A stretch of 64,000 bases of DNA. It comes from Anaerosporobacter faecicola (GTDB lineage: Bacteria; Bacillota; Clostridia; Lachnospirales; Lachnospiraceae). Position 1 is the first letter of the stretch, and each line of letters opens with the position of its first letter. Position numbers and translations under genes: made by a program. The stretch is taken from the NCBI RefSeq assembly GCF_012070565.1, contig NZ_JAAQRO010000030.1, positions 62,001 through 126,000 of the forward strand. The letters are read 5' to 3'. The notes under the pieces were generated by a model that worked only from the letters and a program-made list of their open reading frames with translations, was not told the DNA's origin and did no database searches. Positions 52,507 to 60,488 of this stretch are shown piece by piece.

Positions 52507-53138
52507 TACGACAAGAAGTAGTTAAGATATTGATGATTATTTCGTCAGCTTTTCCAAACTTTAAATCTGACAACATGAGCAATACGGCAGATGTATGGGC
52601 AACATTATTAGCAGATTATGATTACAATGTTATACAAGCTTCGCTTATGACTTACATAGCGTCAAGTAATAGCAGTTTTGCACCAAGCGTATCGCAATTG
52701 ATTGCAGGTACAAGGACGGTTACTGGACTAGAAGGAAAGTATGAAAACGAAGAGGAAGCGTGGTCATTAGTATACAAGGCAATTTGCAAGAGCACGTATT
52801 ACAGCGTCGAGGAATTTAATAAACTTCCAGCACTTTGTCAAAAGGCAATAGGAAGTCCAGATAATCTACGTGAACTAGCAAAGAGCGATGTTAGTGTATT
52901 ACAGTCGGTTGAAAAATCCTTGTTTGTAAAAACGTACAGAAATGAGTTAGCAAGACAACAGCAACATGATCTGATACCTATATCAGTAAAACAACAATTT
53001 GGACTTGCTGACAAGTATTGCAAGCAACTAGCAATTGAGCAGCATGAGGAACAACATAGGGGGCCGGTTAATAGAGACATGCAGGAATCAACAATAAAAG
53101 CATTGGAAGATATTAAGAATGGATATTGGGAGGAATGA
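52503..53138 (+). CDS. G39P-like helicase loader
   Basis: 211 residues. VVKILMIISSAFPNFKSDN, VWATLLADYDYNVIQASLMT and SFAPSVSQLIAG match the SPP1 G39P-type helicase loader/inhibitor. No DnaC-like AAA+ ATPase follows, so the phage probably brings the host DnaB-type helicase to its origin through this protein. ATG 52503 is used; TTG 52491 overlaps the GGAG site. Confidence 0.75.
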   Translation: MIRQEVVKILMIISSAFPNFKSDNMSNTADVWATLLADYDYNVIQASLMTYIASSNSSFAPSVSQLIAGTRTVTGLEGKYENEEEAWSLVYKAICKSTYYSVEEFNKLPALCQKAIGSPDNLRELAKSDVSVLQSVEKSLFVKTYRNELARQQQHDLIPISVKQQFGLADKYCKQLAIEQHEEQHRGPVNRDMQESTIKALEDIKNGYWEE

Positions 53139-53140
53139 GC

Positions 53141-53314
53141 ATGGACGAATATTTTAAAGCAAAGTGCAAGAACAACAGCTTATGGAAAGGCTTGCTTACA
53201 GTAGGAAAAGGATACAACGTAACTGCAATAGGTAATGGTTGCTACTACGTGATTGACGATACCGGAGAAGAGGACGCTTTTCCTATGGAGTTGTTCGATG
53301 GAGGTAGGCAATGA
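53141..53314 (+). CDS. Small phage protein, unknown
   Basis: 57 residues with a beta-rich pattern (YNVTAIGNGCYYVIDDTGEE, then DAFPMELFDGGRQ), like small phage SH3-like proteins. GGGAGG lies 7 bp before ATG 53141; ATG 53135 is possible too. It overlaps the next start by 4 bp. Confidence 0.6.
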   Translation: MDEYFKAKCKNNSLWKGLLTVGKGYNVTAIGNGCYYVIDDTGEEDAFPMELFDGGRQ

Positions 53315-53484
53315 GAAGTAAAGAGGAAAATAGAATGCATGTAAAGCAACAAGAACTAGGGCAAGAAAACCTAGATAATTGGAATAAAATGTGCCATATT
53401 GCAAAAATGATAAAAGAAGGAAAGGCATACATTGGAGCGGACAAATTCGGAAACAAGTGTGCGAAAAGAAAGGTAAGGCGGTAG
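53311..53484 (+). CDS. Small basic phage protein, unknown
   Basis: 57 residues (MRSKEENRMHVKQQELGQEN, NWNKMCHIAKMIKEGKAYIG). GGAGGTAGGCA precedes ATG, and the start overlaps the previous stop by 4 bp. No family recognised. Confidence 0.6.
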   Translation: MRSKEENRMHVKQQELGQENLDNWNKMCHIAKMIKEGKAYIGADKFGNKCAKRKVRR

Positions 53485-53485
53485 T

Positions 53486-53821
53486 ATGAACCGTGCAGAA
53501 CGAAGAAGAACTGAAAGAGAATCAGCAAAAGATCCAATGATAAGCATGAGGAGAAGCGAGATTGAAGCATTGAAGAAAGAAGCAACGGACAAAGCTGTCG
53601 CAACTGCATTTACGCTCATGTTGGGCATACCGACTATGGTATTGCATGACAAGTATGCTGATCTGATGCGAAAGGTTGTAGATGGAAAATCAAGAGAAGA
53701 ACGATTTACTGATTTTTGCATTGATTTGTATGATTCTTATGACAGAGGATACTTGTCTTTGGAGGATATTAAACAATATTTGCTAGATGAAACTGGTGTA
53801 AAGATTGAAAGTAAAAGATAA
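53486..53821 (+). CDS. Conserved phage protein, unknown
   Basis: 111 residues. MNRAERRRTERESAKDPM opens it, with a helical region rich in Asp/Tyr near the end (FTDFCIDLYDSYDRGYLSLE, DIKQYLLDETG). This MNRAERRR start is common among small phage proteins of clostridia and bacilli. AAGGTAAGGCGG precedes ATG. Confidence 0.65.
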   Translation: MNRAERRRTERESAKDPMISMRRSEIEALKKEATDKAVATAFTLMLGIPTMVLHDKYADLMRKVVDGKSREERFTDFCIDLYDSYDRGYLSLEDIKQYLLDETGVKIESKR

Positions 53822-53890
53822 TTAAGTGGTTATATATACAAGTTATAACCTAAATAAGTTATACAAATAAAAAGATTGGAGAATAAGAAT

Positions 53891-54223
53891 ATGAAAAAAA
53901 GATTATTAGTTTCAGAAAATTTATCAAAAGAAGCCGACAGTTTTAATGTTGTACGTCAACTTACAGTTATTAATTGCATCGAAGGAGATGTGTTGTTCCA
54001 AATGACTGGTAAGCTATCAATTACAGCAGATACAGCAGACAATCAGCTTGAGATAATAGTTGAAGATGAAAACGGTAACTATCAAAAGCACTTTGTAGGA
54101 TTAAGCGACAACGTTACATATGTTGTTGAACAACTAGGGTCAAAGAATGTTTCAAAATACAAGTATACACTTAATTACAATCCGAAGATGTGGATCCCAG
54201 TTGAATTTGAGAACATTGATTAA
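53891..54223 (+). CDS. Small phage protein, unknown
   Basis: 110 residues, mostly beta strands (LSITADTADNQLEIIVEDEN, KYTLNYNPKMWIPVEFENID). TTGGAGA stands 8 bp before ATG 53891; a TTG at 53876 is part of that site. No family recognised. Confidence 0.6.
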   Translation: MKKRLLVSENLSKEADSFNVVRQLTVINCIEGDVLFQMTGKLSITADTADNQLEIIVEDENGNYQKHFVGLSDNVTYVVEQLGSKNVSKYKYTLNYNPKMWIPVEFENID

Positions 54224-54254
54224 ATAAAGGTTTAGGAAAGGAATAGGTGATTAT

Positions 54255-54395
54255 ATGAAGAATACTGAATTATCACAGTTTATTGCAGAACTGATTATGT
54301 CAGAAAAGGAAACAATACTGGAAGCGTATGAGAAAGATGATATTAACATTATACGTGATGATGTATATGAGTATATTGAGAACTGCATTAATTAG
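54255..54395 (+). CDS. Small acidic phage protein, unknown
   Basis: 46 residues (MKNTELSQFIAELIMSEKET ... DDVYEYIENCIN), helical and acidic. GAAAGGAATAGGTGATT precedes ATG. The helical, acidic make-up is common in small phage inhibitors, but nothing specific can be claimed. Confidence 0.5.
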   Translation: MKNTELSQFIAELIMSEKETILEAYEKDDINIIRDDVYEYIENCIN

Positions 54396-54540
54396 TAGGT
54401 TGTAACGTCCGGCAAGTCCGGTTACATCATAGTTGCGGTAGGACAGGCTAGACCGCTACCGTAACGATTTAGTTAATGTTGGAAAGGTATAACAAGCAAT
54501 TCGCTCATGTGAGCGAGATGGTAGATCATAGATCGGAGGA
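54396..54540 (+). other. Structured non-coding stretch in the early phage operon
   Basis: A row of hairpins: GTAAC ... CCGGTTAC, CGGTAG ... CTACCG, and TCGCTCA-TG-TGAGCGA (54509-54524), then GATCGGAGG just before the next ATG. It could be an RNA leader or processing region. No coding frame is convincing. Confidence 0.45.
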
Positions 54541-54546
54541 TTAAGA

Positions 54547-54993
54547 ATGGCATATAAACCACATATAAAAATGCAGATGCAACTAGTTAGTTCGGGAATT
54601 GCTAATATGGCATATATTGAGTTCGACGAAAAGATACTTTTACTTGATAATGTAAGAGGAACATTTATTAAGAAAGACGAAGTCGTAGTTGACTTGTCTA
54701 AGGTGCGAAAAATTGAAGATGGTGTAAAAGTAAGAGGTTTAGATATTGTGACACTTAACCCAAATGCAATCATGAAAAATAGTGTACAGGGTAAAATAAC
54801 AGATCATGACGAGAAAGGATACTCGAAAGTAGATTGTGAAAACGGTAATTATGCATGGGTAAGTGATTATTACAAGAAGATATTTGGGGCAAAGGCTAGA
54901 TTTTATGTACAAGGGCCAACTCTTCCTTTGTTAGTTACAGATGGAAGAAAGAAACAAATTGGAATTTTGCTACCGACAAAAGTAGCAAAATGA
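54547..54993 (+). CDS. Phage protein, unknown
   Basis: 148 residues, two beta-rich halves (IEFDEKILLLDNVRGTFIKK; RFYVQGPTLPLLVTDGRKKQ) without membrane segments. CGGAGG lies a few bases before ATG. No family recognised. Confidence 0.65.
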   Translation: MAYKPHIKMQMQLVSSGIANMAYIEFDEKILLLDNVRGTFIKKDEVVVDLSKVRKIEDGVKVRGLDIVTLNPNAIMKNSVQGKITDHDEKGYSKVDCENGNYAWVSDYYKKIFGAKARFYVQGPTLPLLVTDGRKKQIGILLPTKVAK

Positions 54994-55079
54994 TAGTTTA
55001 GGTAAGTAAGAATAATAAAATAGAAAGGAGTAAGAGGTTTGGTGGCCACCAGTAAAGACGTCTTTACTCCGTGAATAGA

Positions 55080-55172
55080 ATGAACGAAAAAGAATTAACA
55101 TTAGAGGAATTTAGAGAACATAAAAGAGCAAAAAAAAGCGCAAATGACAGCAATGCAACAACTTCCATATGA
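55080..55172 (+). CDS. Possible leader peptide gene
   Basis: 30 residues (MNEKELTLEEFREHKRAKKS, then ANDSNATTSI). Its stop overlaps the start of the PAPS-reductase-like gene by 29 bp, which otherwise lacks a ribosome site, so it may serve translational coupling. Upstream (55027-55070) GGAGTAA pairs with TTACTCC around GGTGGCCACC and AGTAAAGACGTCTTTACT. Confidence 0.35.
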   Translation: MNEKELTLEEFREHKRAKKSANDSNATTSI

Positions 55173-56208
55173 GGTAAAACTAAAAAGAGCAGAACAAAGA
55201 GCTTTTGAGTTTATAAGTGAGCTAGATCGTAGAGGACTGAATGCACATGTTAGCGTTGGAGGACTAGATAGTATTGTATTACTCTTATTCCTTCGAAAGA
55301 TAGGCATTGATGTTCCTGCTGTATCAGTATCATCACTTGAAGATAAAAGCATTCAGAGAATACATAAAGAGTTAGGAATTATTACAATAGCTCCAGGAAA
55401 GAGCAAAGTTGAGATATTGAACGAAGTGGGATTCCCAGTAATCAGCAAAAAGATAGCAGGACGAATTGACACCTTACAGAATCCAACCGATAAGAACAAG
55501 ACAGTAAGACATGCAATTATTACTGGGGAATGTGGAGAACAAGGTCACTTTGCTAAGAATAGCAGAATGAAGATGCCACAGAAATGGTTAAAGCTATTCG
55601 CTGGATATGAGAATGAAAATGAGGGAGTTAATTATCAGATAGCTCCATTCAAGGTATCAAACAAGTGTTGCCTGTACATGAAAGAACAACCTTGCGATAA
55701 ATGGGCAAAAGAACATAACAGTAAACCTTTTCTTGGATTGATGGCAAGCGAGGGAGGACAAAGAGAAGAAGCATTAACAGAACATGGTTGTAATTACTTC
55801 GGGAAAACTGTTATCAGATCAGCACCATTTACTCCATTTTTGAGACAAGACTTGCTACAACTTGCACTTGATCTGAAAGCACCAATACCTGAAATCTATG
55901 GAACAATTGAAAGAAAGCCAGATGGAACACTATATACAACAGGAGCACAGAGAACAGGTTGCAGCATGTGCGGATTTGGAATACACATGGAAGCAAGACC
56001 ACATCGTTTCGATATGCTAAGAGAAAGAAACGAAAAAGAGTGGGAGTTTTATATGTATCGTTGCTGTACTGACCCAGAGACAAAAGAAAAATTCGGTTGG
56101 GGCAGGGTACTAGATTATATTGGAGTTGACTGGGAAGATAGATATACAGATGTTTGCTTGAGCAATCAGATTCCTGGTCAAATGACAATAGATCAATTAA
56201 TCAAGTAA
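55144..56208 (+). CDS. PAPS-reductase-like (PP-loop) phage protein
   Basis: 354 residues. The PP-loop is SVGGLDSIVLL (near residue 36-46). Further features are EGGQREEALT and cysteine groups CCLYMKEQPC and GCSMCGFG that could hold an iron-sulfur cluster. Phages often carry such adenosine-nucleotide alpha-hydrolases. Related enzymes reduce PAPS, modify tRNA, or (DndC) put sulfur into DNA. A sulfate-assimilation role is unlikely in a phage; nucleic-acid modification is more plausible but unproven. The cysteine-rich C-terminus argues against a decayed copy. Confidence 0.8.
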   Translation: MTAMQQLPYEVKLKRAEQRAFEFISELDRRGLNAHVSVGGLDSIVLLLFLRKIGIDVPAVSVSSLEDKSIQRIHKELGIITIAPGKSKVEILNEVGFPVISKKIAGRIDTLQNPTDKNKTVRHAIITGECGEQGHFAKNSRMKMPQKWLKLFAGYENENEGVNYQIAPFKVSNKCCLYMKEQPCDKWAKEHNSKPFLGLMASEGGQREEALTEHGCNYFGKTVIRSAPFTPFLRQDLLQLALDLKAPIPEIYGTIERKPDGTLYTTGAQRTGCSMCGFGIHMEARPHRFDMLRERNEKEWEFYMYRCCTDPETKEKFGWGRVLDYIGVDWEDRYTDVCLSNQIPGQMTIDQLIK

Positions 56209-56232
56209 ATTGATCTTTAAGAGAGGTGTCAG

Positions 56233-56469
56233 ATGGCATATACAGAACAAGAAAACATCAAACTTAATAACCAGCTTAAGAAATGGCAAGAAAAGCAGCT
56301 AAGAGCAGTAAAGCGAAACAACATAGATAATGCTTTTGCTAAGATGAATGACATTGAACGTTTAGTTTGGGAACAAATTGCAATAGCAGAAACCCATAAT
56401 GAGGTTAACTATTTAGTGTGGAATATGGCAGAAAAGATAATAGACAAGTATTACAAATTAGCAAGATAA
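56233..56469 (+). CDS. Small helical phage protein, unknown
   Basis: 78 residues, basic coiled helix (LNNQLKKWQEKQLRAVKRNN) and a second helix (VNYLVWNMAEKIIDKYYKLA). AGAGAGGTGTCAG precedes ATG. No family recognised. Confidence 0.6.
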   Translation: MAYTEQENIKLNNQLKKWQEKQLRAVKRNNIDNAFAKMNDIERLVWEQIAIAETHNEVNYLVWNMAEKIIDKYYKLAR

Positions 56470-56477
56470 ATTGATAT

Positions 56478-56657
56478 CTATACTAGCGTAATAATTAAAA
56501 TTACTAATAGAATTACAGTTAAAATAGCTGAAAAGGAAAAAGAAATAATAGAAATTATTTTTATGATTTTGGGATTATTATGAGTAGCTTTGATTATTGA
56601 ATATACTACGATTGTAATCAATAGACCAAATAACAAGGGATACAAGATAGACTTCAT
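56478..56657 (-). CDS. Small leftward two-helix membrane protein
   Basis: 59 residues with membrane helices at about 4-22 and 33-58 (MKSILYPLLFGLLITIVVYS). GAGGTGAG stands 7 bp before ATG on the minus strand. It opposes the surrounding genes, so it could be made in the lysogen, like many superinfection-exclusion membrane proteins. That function is only a possibility. Confidence 0.6.
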   Translation of the reverse strand: MKSILYPLLFGLLITIVVYSIIKATHNNPKIIKIISIISFSFSAILTVILLVILIITLV

Positions 56658-56780
56658 TATAACTCACCTCTTTATTTATATGTACTATCCAATAGAGTAC
56701 CATAAAAGGTTGAGTTGGTAAACTAAAATTTGAAGCTGTAAATTAAGAGATTGATATTTTTGGAAAGGAGTTTTAATTGA

Positions 56781-56948
56781 ATGGTAATTAAAGATATGTA
56801 TAGTCGCAACGCTTATTTTGTTTGCGATAGGAGCAAAAATATAGAATGCCCAAGAGTTAAAAGAAATGAACCTTGTGGTAATTGCAAAGGTACAAGAAAT
56901 ATAAAGTATGCAGATGAAAAAGCTTTGATGTACCCGACAATCGTGTAG
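56781..56948 (+). CDS. Small cysteine-rich phage protein
   Basis: 55 residues. Four cysteines in FVCDRSKNIECPR and EPCGNCKGT suggest a zinc knuckle. GGAAAGGAG lies 10 bp before ATG. No family recognised. Confidence 0.6.
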   Translation: MVIKDMYSRNAYFVCDRSKNIECPRVKRNEPCGNCKGTRNIKYADEKALMYPTIV

Positions 56949-56968
56949 GGAACAAGGAAGGAGAATAG

Positions 56969-57130
56969 ATGTATCCAAAGAATGAAGTATGCTGCGCAAC
57001 ATGTAAAAACTACGATTGCGAGCAGTACAGATCAAGTCATGTGTGCGAAGGTTATACATATGACTACAGTAACTACAGTCCAGTAACGTACCATAAGTGG
57101 TACGGCGGTAAGTGGAGAAACAGAACATAA
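56969..57130 (+). CDS. Small cysteine- and tyrosine-rich phage protein
   Basis: 53 residues: VCCATCKNYDCEQYRSSHVC (zinc-knuckle-like), then GYTYDYSNYSPVTYHKWYGG. AAGGAAGGAG precedes ATG. Adjacent to another Cys-rich small gene. No family recognised. Confidence 0.6.
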   Translation: MYPKNEVCCATCKNYDCEQYRSSHVCEGYTYDYSNYSPVTYHKWYGGKWRNRT

Positions 57131-57190
57131 ACTAAAAACAGAAAGGAGGTCGGAGCTTCCCGGGAAGATGCGCATCGGCTCCTTTCTAAA

Positions 57191-57970
57191 ATGGGGCAAC
57201 AACGAAATTGGAAAAAAGAAGAAATACAGTATTTAGAAGATAACTGGGGTAAGCTATCAATTATCTCACTAATGAAAAATCTTAATCGTACAGAGAATGC
57301 GATATTGATAAAAGCACAGAAATTAGGATTGGGGCCGTTCCTTGAAAGTGGAGACTATGTTACATGGCATCAATTACTTATAGCTTTAGGTATAGATAGC
57401 GGTGGATATAAGAATAAGTCATGGATAGAAAATAGAAACTTTCCAATACACAGAAAAAGAGTTAACAATTGCTCATTCAAAATAGTGTATATTGACGAGT
57501 TTTGGAAGTGGGCTGAGAAGAATAAATATCTGCTTGACTTTAGTAAATTTGTTGAAAATACGCTAGGAGCAGAACCAGAGTGGGCGAAAGTAAAAAGAAA
57601 ACATGATTTTGAAAAGAATAGGAAATATATCATGACTCCATGGACTAAGACAGAAGATGAAAAGTTGCATTACTTACTGAAACAGTACAAGTACACATAT
57701 GATGATTTGTCAAAGAAGTTGAGAAGAACGAACGGAGCAATACAAAGAAGAATATGCGACCTTGGATTCAAAGAAAGACCAATCAAGGCAGACAATCACA
57801 TTAAATGGACTGATGAAGAAAAACAAAGGCTCAAGGAGTTAATTATGTTAGGCTATGGATATGAACTAATGGCTGAAATAATAGGAAAATCATCAAAAGC
57901 GTTAAGAGGTACAGTTTATAGATTCTACGGAAGTGAGAACCTTGACAAGGTTAGGAGCGTGATTGAGTGA
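57191..57970 (+). CDS. Phage DNA-binding protein with repeated SANT/Myb-like helix-turn-helices
   Basis: 259 residues with three Myb-like units: about 5-50 (WKKEEIQYLEDNWGKLSI ... RTENAILIKAQKLGLG), about 150-200 (WTKTEDEKLHYLLKQYKYTY ... RRTNGAIQRRICDLGF) and about 208-255 (WTDEEKQRLKELIMLGYGYE ... KSSKALRGTVYRFYG). A helical domain (about 55-145) separates the first from the others. Several such units suggest sequence-specific binding over a long site. Role unknown; perhaps replication or transcription control. Confidence 0.78.
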   Translation: MGQQRNWKKEEIQYLEDNWGKLSIISLMKNLNRTENAILIKAQKLGLGPFLESGDYVTWHQLLIALGIDSGGYKNKSWIENRNFPIHRKRVNNCSFKIVYIDEFWKWAEKNKYLLDFSKFVENTLGAEPEWAKVKRKHDFEKNRKYIMTPWTKTEDEKLHYLLKQYKYTYDDLSKKLRRTNGAIQRRICDLGFKERPIKADNHIKWTDEEKQRLKELIMLGYGYELMAEIIGKSSKALRGTVYRFYGSENLDKVRSVIE

Positions 57971-58536
57971 CAAAGGAGCAAAAAGAAGCAGAAAAGAGTT
58001 TGATAGATAGCTTCGCAAGATGGGATTACTTGATGGAGTACGGAGGAAGTGATCCAAATTGGGAAGATGGGTGCAACTTGAATTGTGTAAGAAACCACAT
58101 CATATATCAAAAGAAAAACTTAGAAGAACTTGAATACTTTCCTGATATATACAATAGAGAAACTCCACAAGAAGTGGATAACAAGTTCATGGCAAGAGCA
58201 GACGAAATCAGAGAACATGCTAAACAATCACTAATAATCTATAAAAGAGACAGAGACTATTTGTATTTGGTTAATAACAGACACAAGGTAAATAAAAAAG
58301 ATGCAGAACATATACACATAGACAATGTAATTGGATACGTAACTGGATTGGAAATGTTTATTAAACAAGACAATTTGCTAAGAATGAGATTACATGAACA
58401 CCCAGAGAGGTATCAAGAATCATTCAAACAATGCAGAATCAAAATGGAGAAGCTAATTGGAGAACCCAAGGTAGAAAAGGTAGGACAATTAAGCATTATG
58501 GACCTACTTGGAACGCAATTCGACATTGTGAGTTAG
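57967..58536 (+). CDS. Phage protein, unknown
   Basis: 189 residues starting at GTG 57967, 4 bp overlap with the previous stop, behind AGGAG. Acidic and aromatic-rich (SFARWDYLMEYGGSDPNWED) with long helices later. No family recognised. Confidence 0.6.
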   Translation: MTKEQKEAEKSLIDSFARWDYLMEYGGSDPNWEDGCNLNCVRNHIIYQKKNLEELEYFPDIYNRETPQEVDNKFMARADEIREHAKQSLIIYKRDRDYLYLVNNRHKVNKKDAEHIHIDNVIGYVTGLEMFIKQDNLLRMRLHEHPERYQESFKQCRIKMEKLIGEPKVEKVGQLSIMDLLGTQFDIVS

Positions 58537-58548
58537 GAGAGTGATCGC

Positions 58549-58695
58549 ATGAAGAATCAAGAAGAACCAAAAACAATACATGATAGCGAGTGTTCGAGCT
58601 GCAAGAGGTTATTTATATGCAACGGAAAGCCTGTTGATGTTAAGAGATGCATCAACTACAAGGAGATGAAGGGGAAGAATGATGGATATGTGTAA
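58549..58695 (+). CDS. Small cysteine-rich phage protein
   Basis: 48 residues with CSSCKRLFICNGKPVDVKRC, a possible zinc-binding group. TAGGAGAGTGATCGC precedes ATG. It overlaps the next gene by 17 bp. No family recognised. Confidence 0.55.
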   Translation: MKNQEEPKTIHDSECSSCKRLFICNGKPVDVKRCINYKEMKGKNDGYV

Positions 58696-58864
58696 TTGGA
58701 GAGAAATAGACGATAATTGGAGCCACTACTGGGAAAGTGAATGCGGATTGGTTTGGTGCTTTAACGAAGATAGTACACCTAGCGAAAATGAGATGGTATA
58801 TTGTCCAAAGTGCGGTAAAAAGATATCCGAACACAAGTTTGAATTTGAACAAGAAGAGGAATAA
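58679..58864 (+). CDS. Small zinc-ribbon-like phage protein
   Basis: 61 residues. SECGLVWCFNED and VYCPKCGKKISEH form a C-x(n)-C / CxxC zinc ribbon. AAGGGGAAGA precedes ATG 58679. Similar small proteins are frequent in clostridial phage early regions; role unknown. Confidence 0.6.
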   Translation: MMDMCNWREIDDNWSHYWESECGLVWCFNEDSTPSENEMVYCPKCGKKISEHKFEFEQEEE

Positions 58865-58904
58865 AGTAGTTAGGTAAACGATGATTTAGTGAAGGAGTGA
58901 TAAA

Positions 58905-59333
58905 GTGACAGAGATAGAGTTAAGGCAATATACCAGTATAAAAAGAGAAATAGATGACCTGGAGAAAAGAATCGAGAAAGAGTATGGTAAAGAGATAACA
59001 GCAGTTGCAGGAAAGGTAAAAGGGTCCATGAGATGCTTCCCTTACACAGAAGTAAGGACGAGCGTATTGCTAGAAGACCCTACGGAACTTGCAACAAGGG
59101 ATAAGCTGATAGCAACAAGAGAAAAGAAGAAGAAGGAGCTTGAAGCCAAGGCATTGGAGATTGAAACGTTTATTAACAGTATAGAAGAGAGCGAACTTAG
59201 ATTGATATTCAGATACCGGTTTATAGATGGATTAAGGCAAACAGAGGTAGGAAATTTAGTCAACTTAGACAGGAGCAGAATATCAAGAAAAATTAGTGAT
59301 TATCTCCAAAACGCACACAAAGCACAAAAATAG
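58905..59333 (+). CDS. Late-gene regulator (ArpU/RinA-like, sigma region 4-like)
   Basis: 142 residues: an N-terminal coiled coil (about 1-75) and a C-terminal helix-turn-helix like sigma-70 region 4 (RLIFRYRFIDGLRQTEVGNL, VNLDRSRISRKISDYLQNAH). Proteins of this kind end the early region and switch on the terminase operon. GTG 58905 follows GAAGGAGTGATAAA. The promoter-terminator leader just downstream is the likely target. Confidence 0.82.
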   Translation: MTEIELRQYTSIKREIDDLEKRIEKEYGKEITAVAGKVKGSMRCFPYTEVRTSVLLEDPTELATRDKLIATREKKKKELEAKALEIETFINSIEESELRLIFRYRFIDGLRQTEVGNLVNLDRSRISRKISDYLQNAHKAQK

Positions 59334-59542
59334 TATGTTATAATTATGATAGAGCAAGTATAACAGAAGATTAGTTTATATCGGATATGGTAGTATAGCT
59401 ACTCCTCCTTTATCGATAGATTCACCCCGAAAGAAGCACTTATTACTTACATTGAGTAGGTAGTAGGTGCTTTTTTGTGTGGCAAAGAGGAATAAATATA
59501 CATTTCTGGTTATAAATGTATCATAAAATACGGTGTTATACT
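59334..59542 (+). promoter_or_regulatory. Late-operon control region: promoter, short leader, second promoter
   Basis: TGTTATAAT (59336-59344) is an extended -10 without a good -35. The leader it would give ends ~130 bp on in the terminator at 59435-59476. After it comes TGTTATACT (59534-59542), a second extended -10 of the same type, 47 bp before terS. Layout resembles phage late control by a dedicated activator or antiterminator. Confidence 0.55.
59435..59476 (+). terminator. Intrinsic terminator between late regulator and terS
   Basis: AGCACTTATTACTTAC pairs at all 16 positions with GTAGGTAGTAGGTGCT (three G-U pairs) and is followed by TTTTTTG. Confidence 0.85.
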
Positions 59543-59588
59543 AAATATTTTGCATATTAGTGAATAAAAGGAAGGAAGTGAGCCTTGT

Positions 59589-60488
59589 ATGGCTAGATCA
59601 CCAAATGAGCAAGTACAAAAGGCTCATGATTTATATAAGCAAGGTATGATGTTAGTTGAGATTGCAAGTCAACTAAACATACCAGTAGGAACCGTTCGAA
59701 GTTGGAAGAAACGATATAAATGGGAATGCAACGCAACGCAAGAGAAGAAACGCAACGTTGCAAAAGCAAAACAGAATAATAAAGTCAAGAGAGAAGCCTT
59801 TGACGATGGGATAAGGGAAACATTAAAGAATGAAAAACTTACCCATGAGCAAAGGCTTTTTTGTGTTTATTATGCCAAAGACCACAACGCAGTACAAAGC
59901 TATATCAAAGCTTATAACACAACATATCAAAACGCATGCAGCAATGCCCATAAGCTACTGAAAAATACGGAAATATGCAAAGAGATAGACGAGCTAATCG
60001 AACTTAAGGCAAAATCAGTTCACTTCTCTAGTGACGAATTAATCGAGTATCATATGAGGATAGCATTCGCAGATATAGGAAACTATGTTGAGTTCGGACG
60101 TAAAGAGATAGAAGATAAAGAGACAGGAATAAAGTTCGAGGTAAATGATGTAAGACTACACGAATCAGACAGCGTAGATACACAATTGATAAAGGAAGTA
60201 TCAAAGAATGATAAAGGTGCAGTAAGCATCAAGTTGGTTGATCGTTGCGATTCATTAAAATGGTTGGAACAATACTTTATGGTTAACCCACATGATAAAC
60301 ACAAGTCAGAATATGAGTACAAGGAATCAGAATTAAGAATCAAGAAGATGCAACTTGATATAGCTAACCAAACAGGAGATAACAACACTAATGAAGGTAT
60401 AATGGAGTTCTTAAAAGCAACGAAACCTTCGCAAGAAGATATAAATGCGTTGTACGCAGATGAAGAAGAGGTGACTTACGTTGATTAA
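59589..60488 (+). CDS. terS: Phage terminase small subunit
   Basis: 299 residues. N-terminal helix-turn-helix (AHDLYKQGMMLVEIASQLNI, PVGTVRSWKKRYKW), then a terminase_2-type core (LTHEQRLFCVYYAKDHNAVQ, SNAHKLLKNTEICKEIDELI) and an oligomerisation/tail region. It recognises the packaging start site and feeds DNA to the large subunit. The stop overlaps the terL start. Confidence 0.88.
   Translation: MARSPNEQVQKAHDLYKQGMMLVEIASQLNIPVGTVRSWKKRYKWECNATQEKKRNVAKAKQNNKVKREAFDDGIRETLKNEKLTHEQRLFCVYYAKDHNAVQSYIKAYNTTYQNACSNAHKLLKNTEICKEIDELIELKAKSVHFSSDELIEYHMRIAFADIGNYVEFGRKEIEDKETGIKFEVNDVRLHESDSVDTQLIKEVSKNDKGAVSIKLVDRCDSLKWLEQYFMVNPHDKHKSEYEYKESELRIKKMQLDIANQTGDNNTNEGIMEFLKATKPSQEDINALYADEEEVTYVD

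Noticed and set aside
59345-59434. Possible tRNA in the leader before terS
   Set aside because: It folds locally but lacks the T-arm and acceptor pattern.
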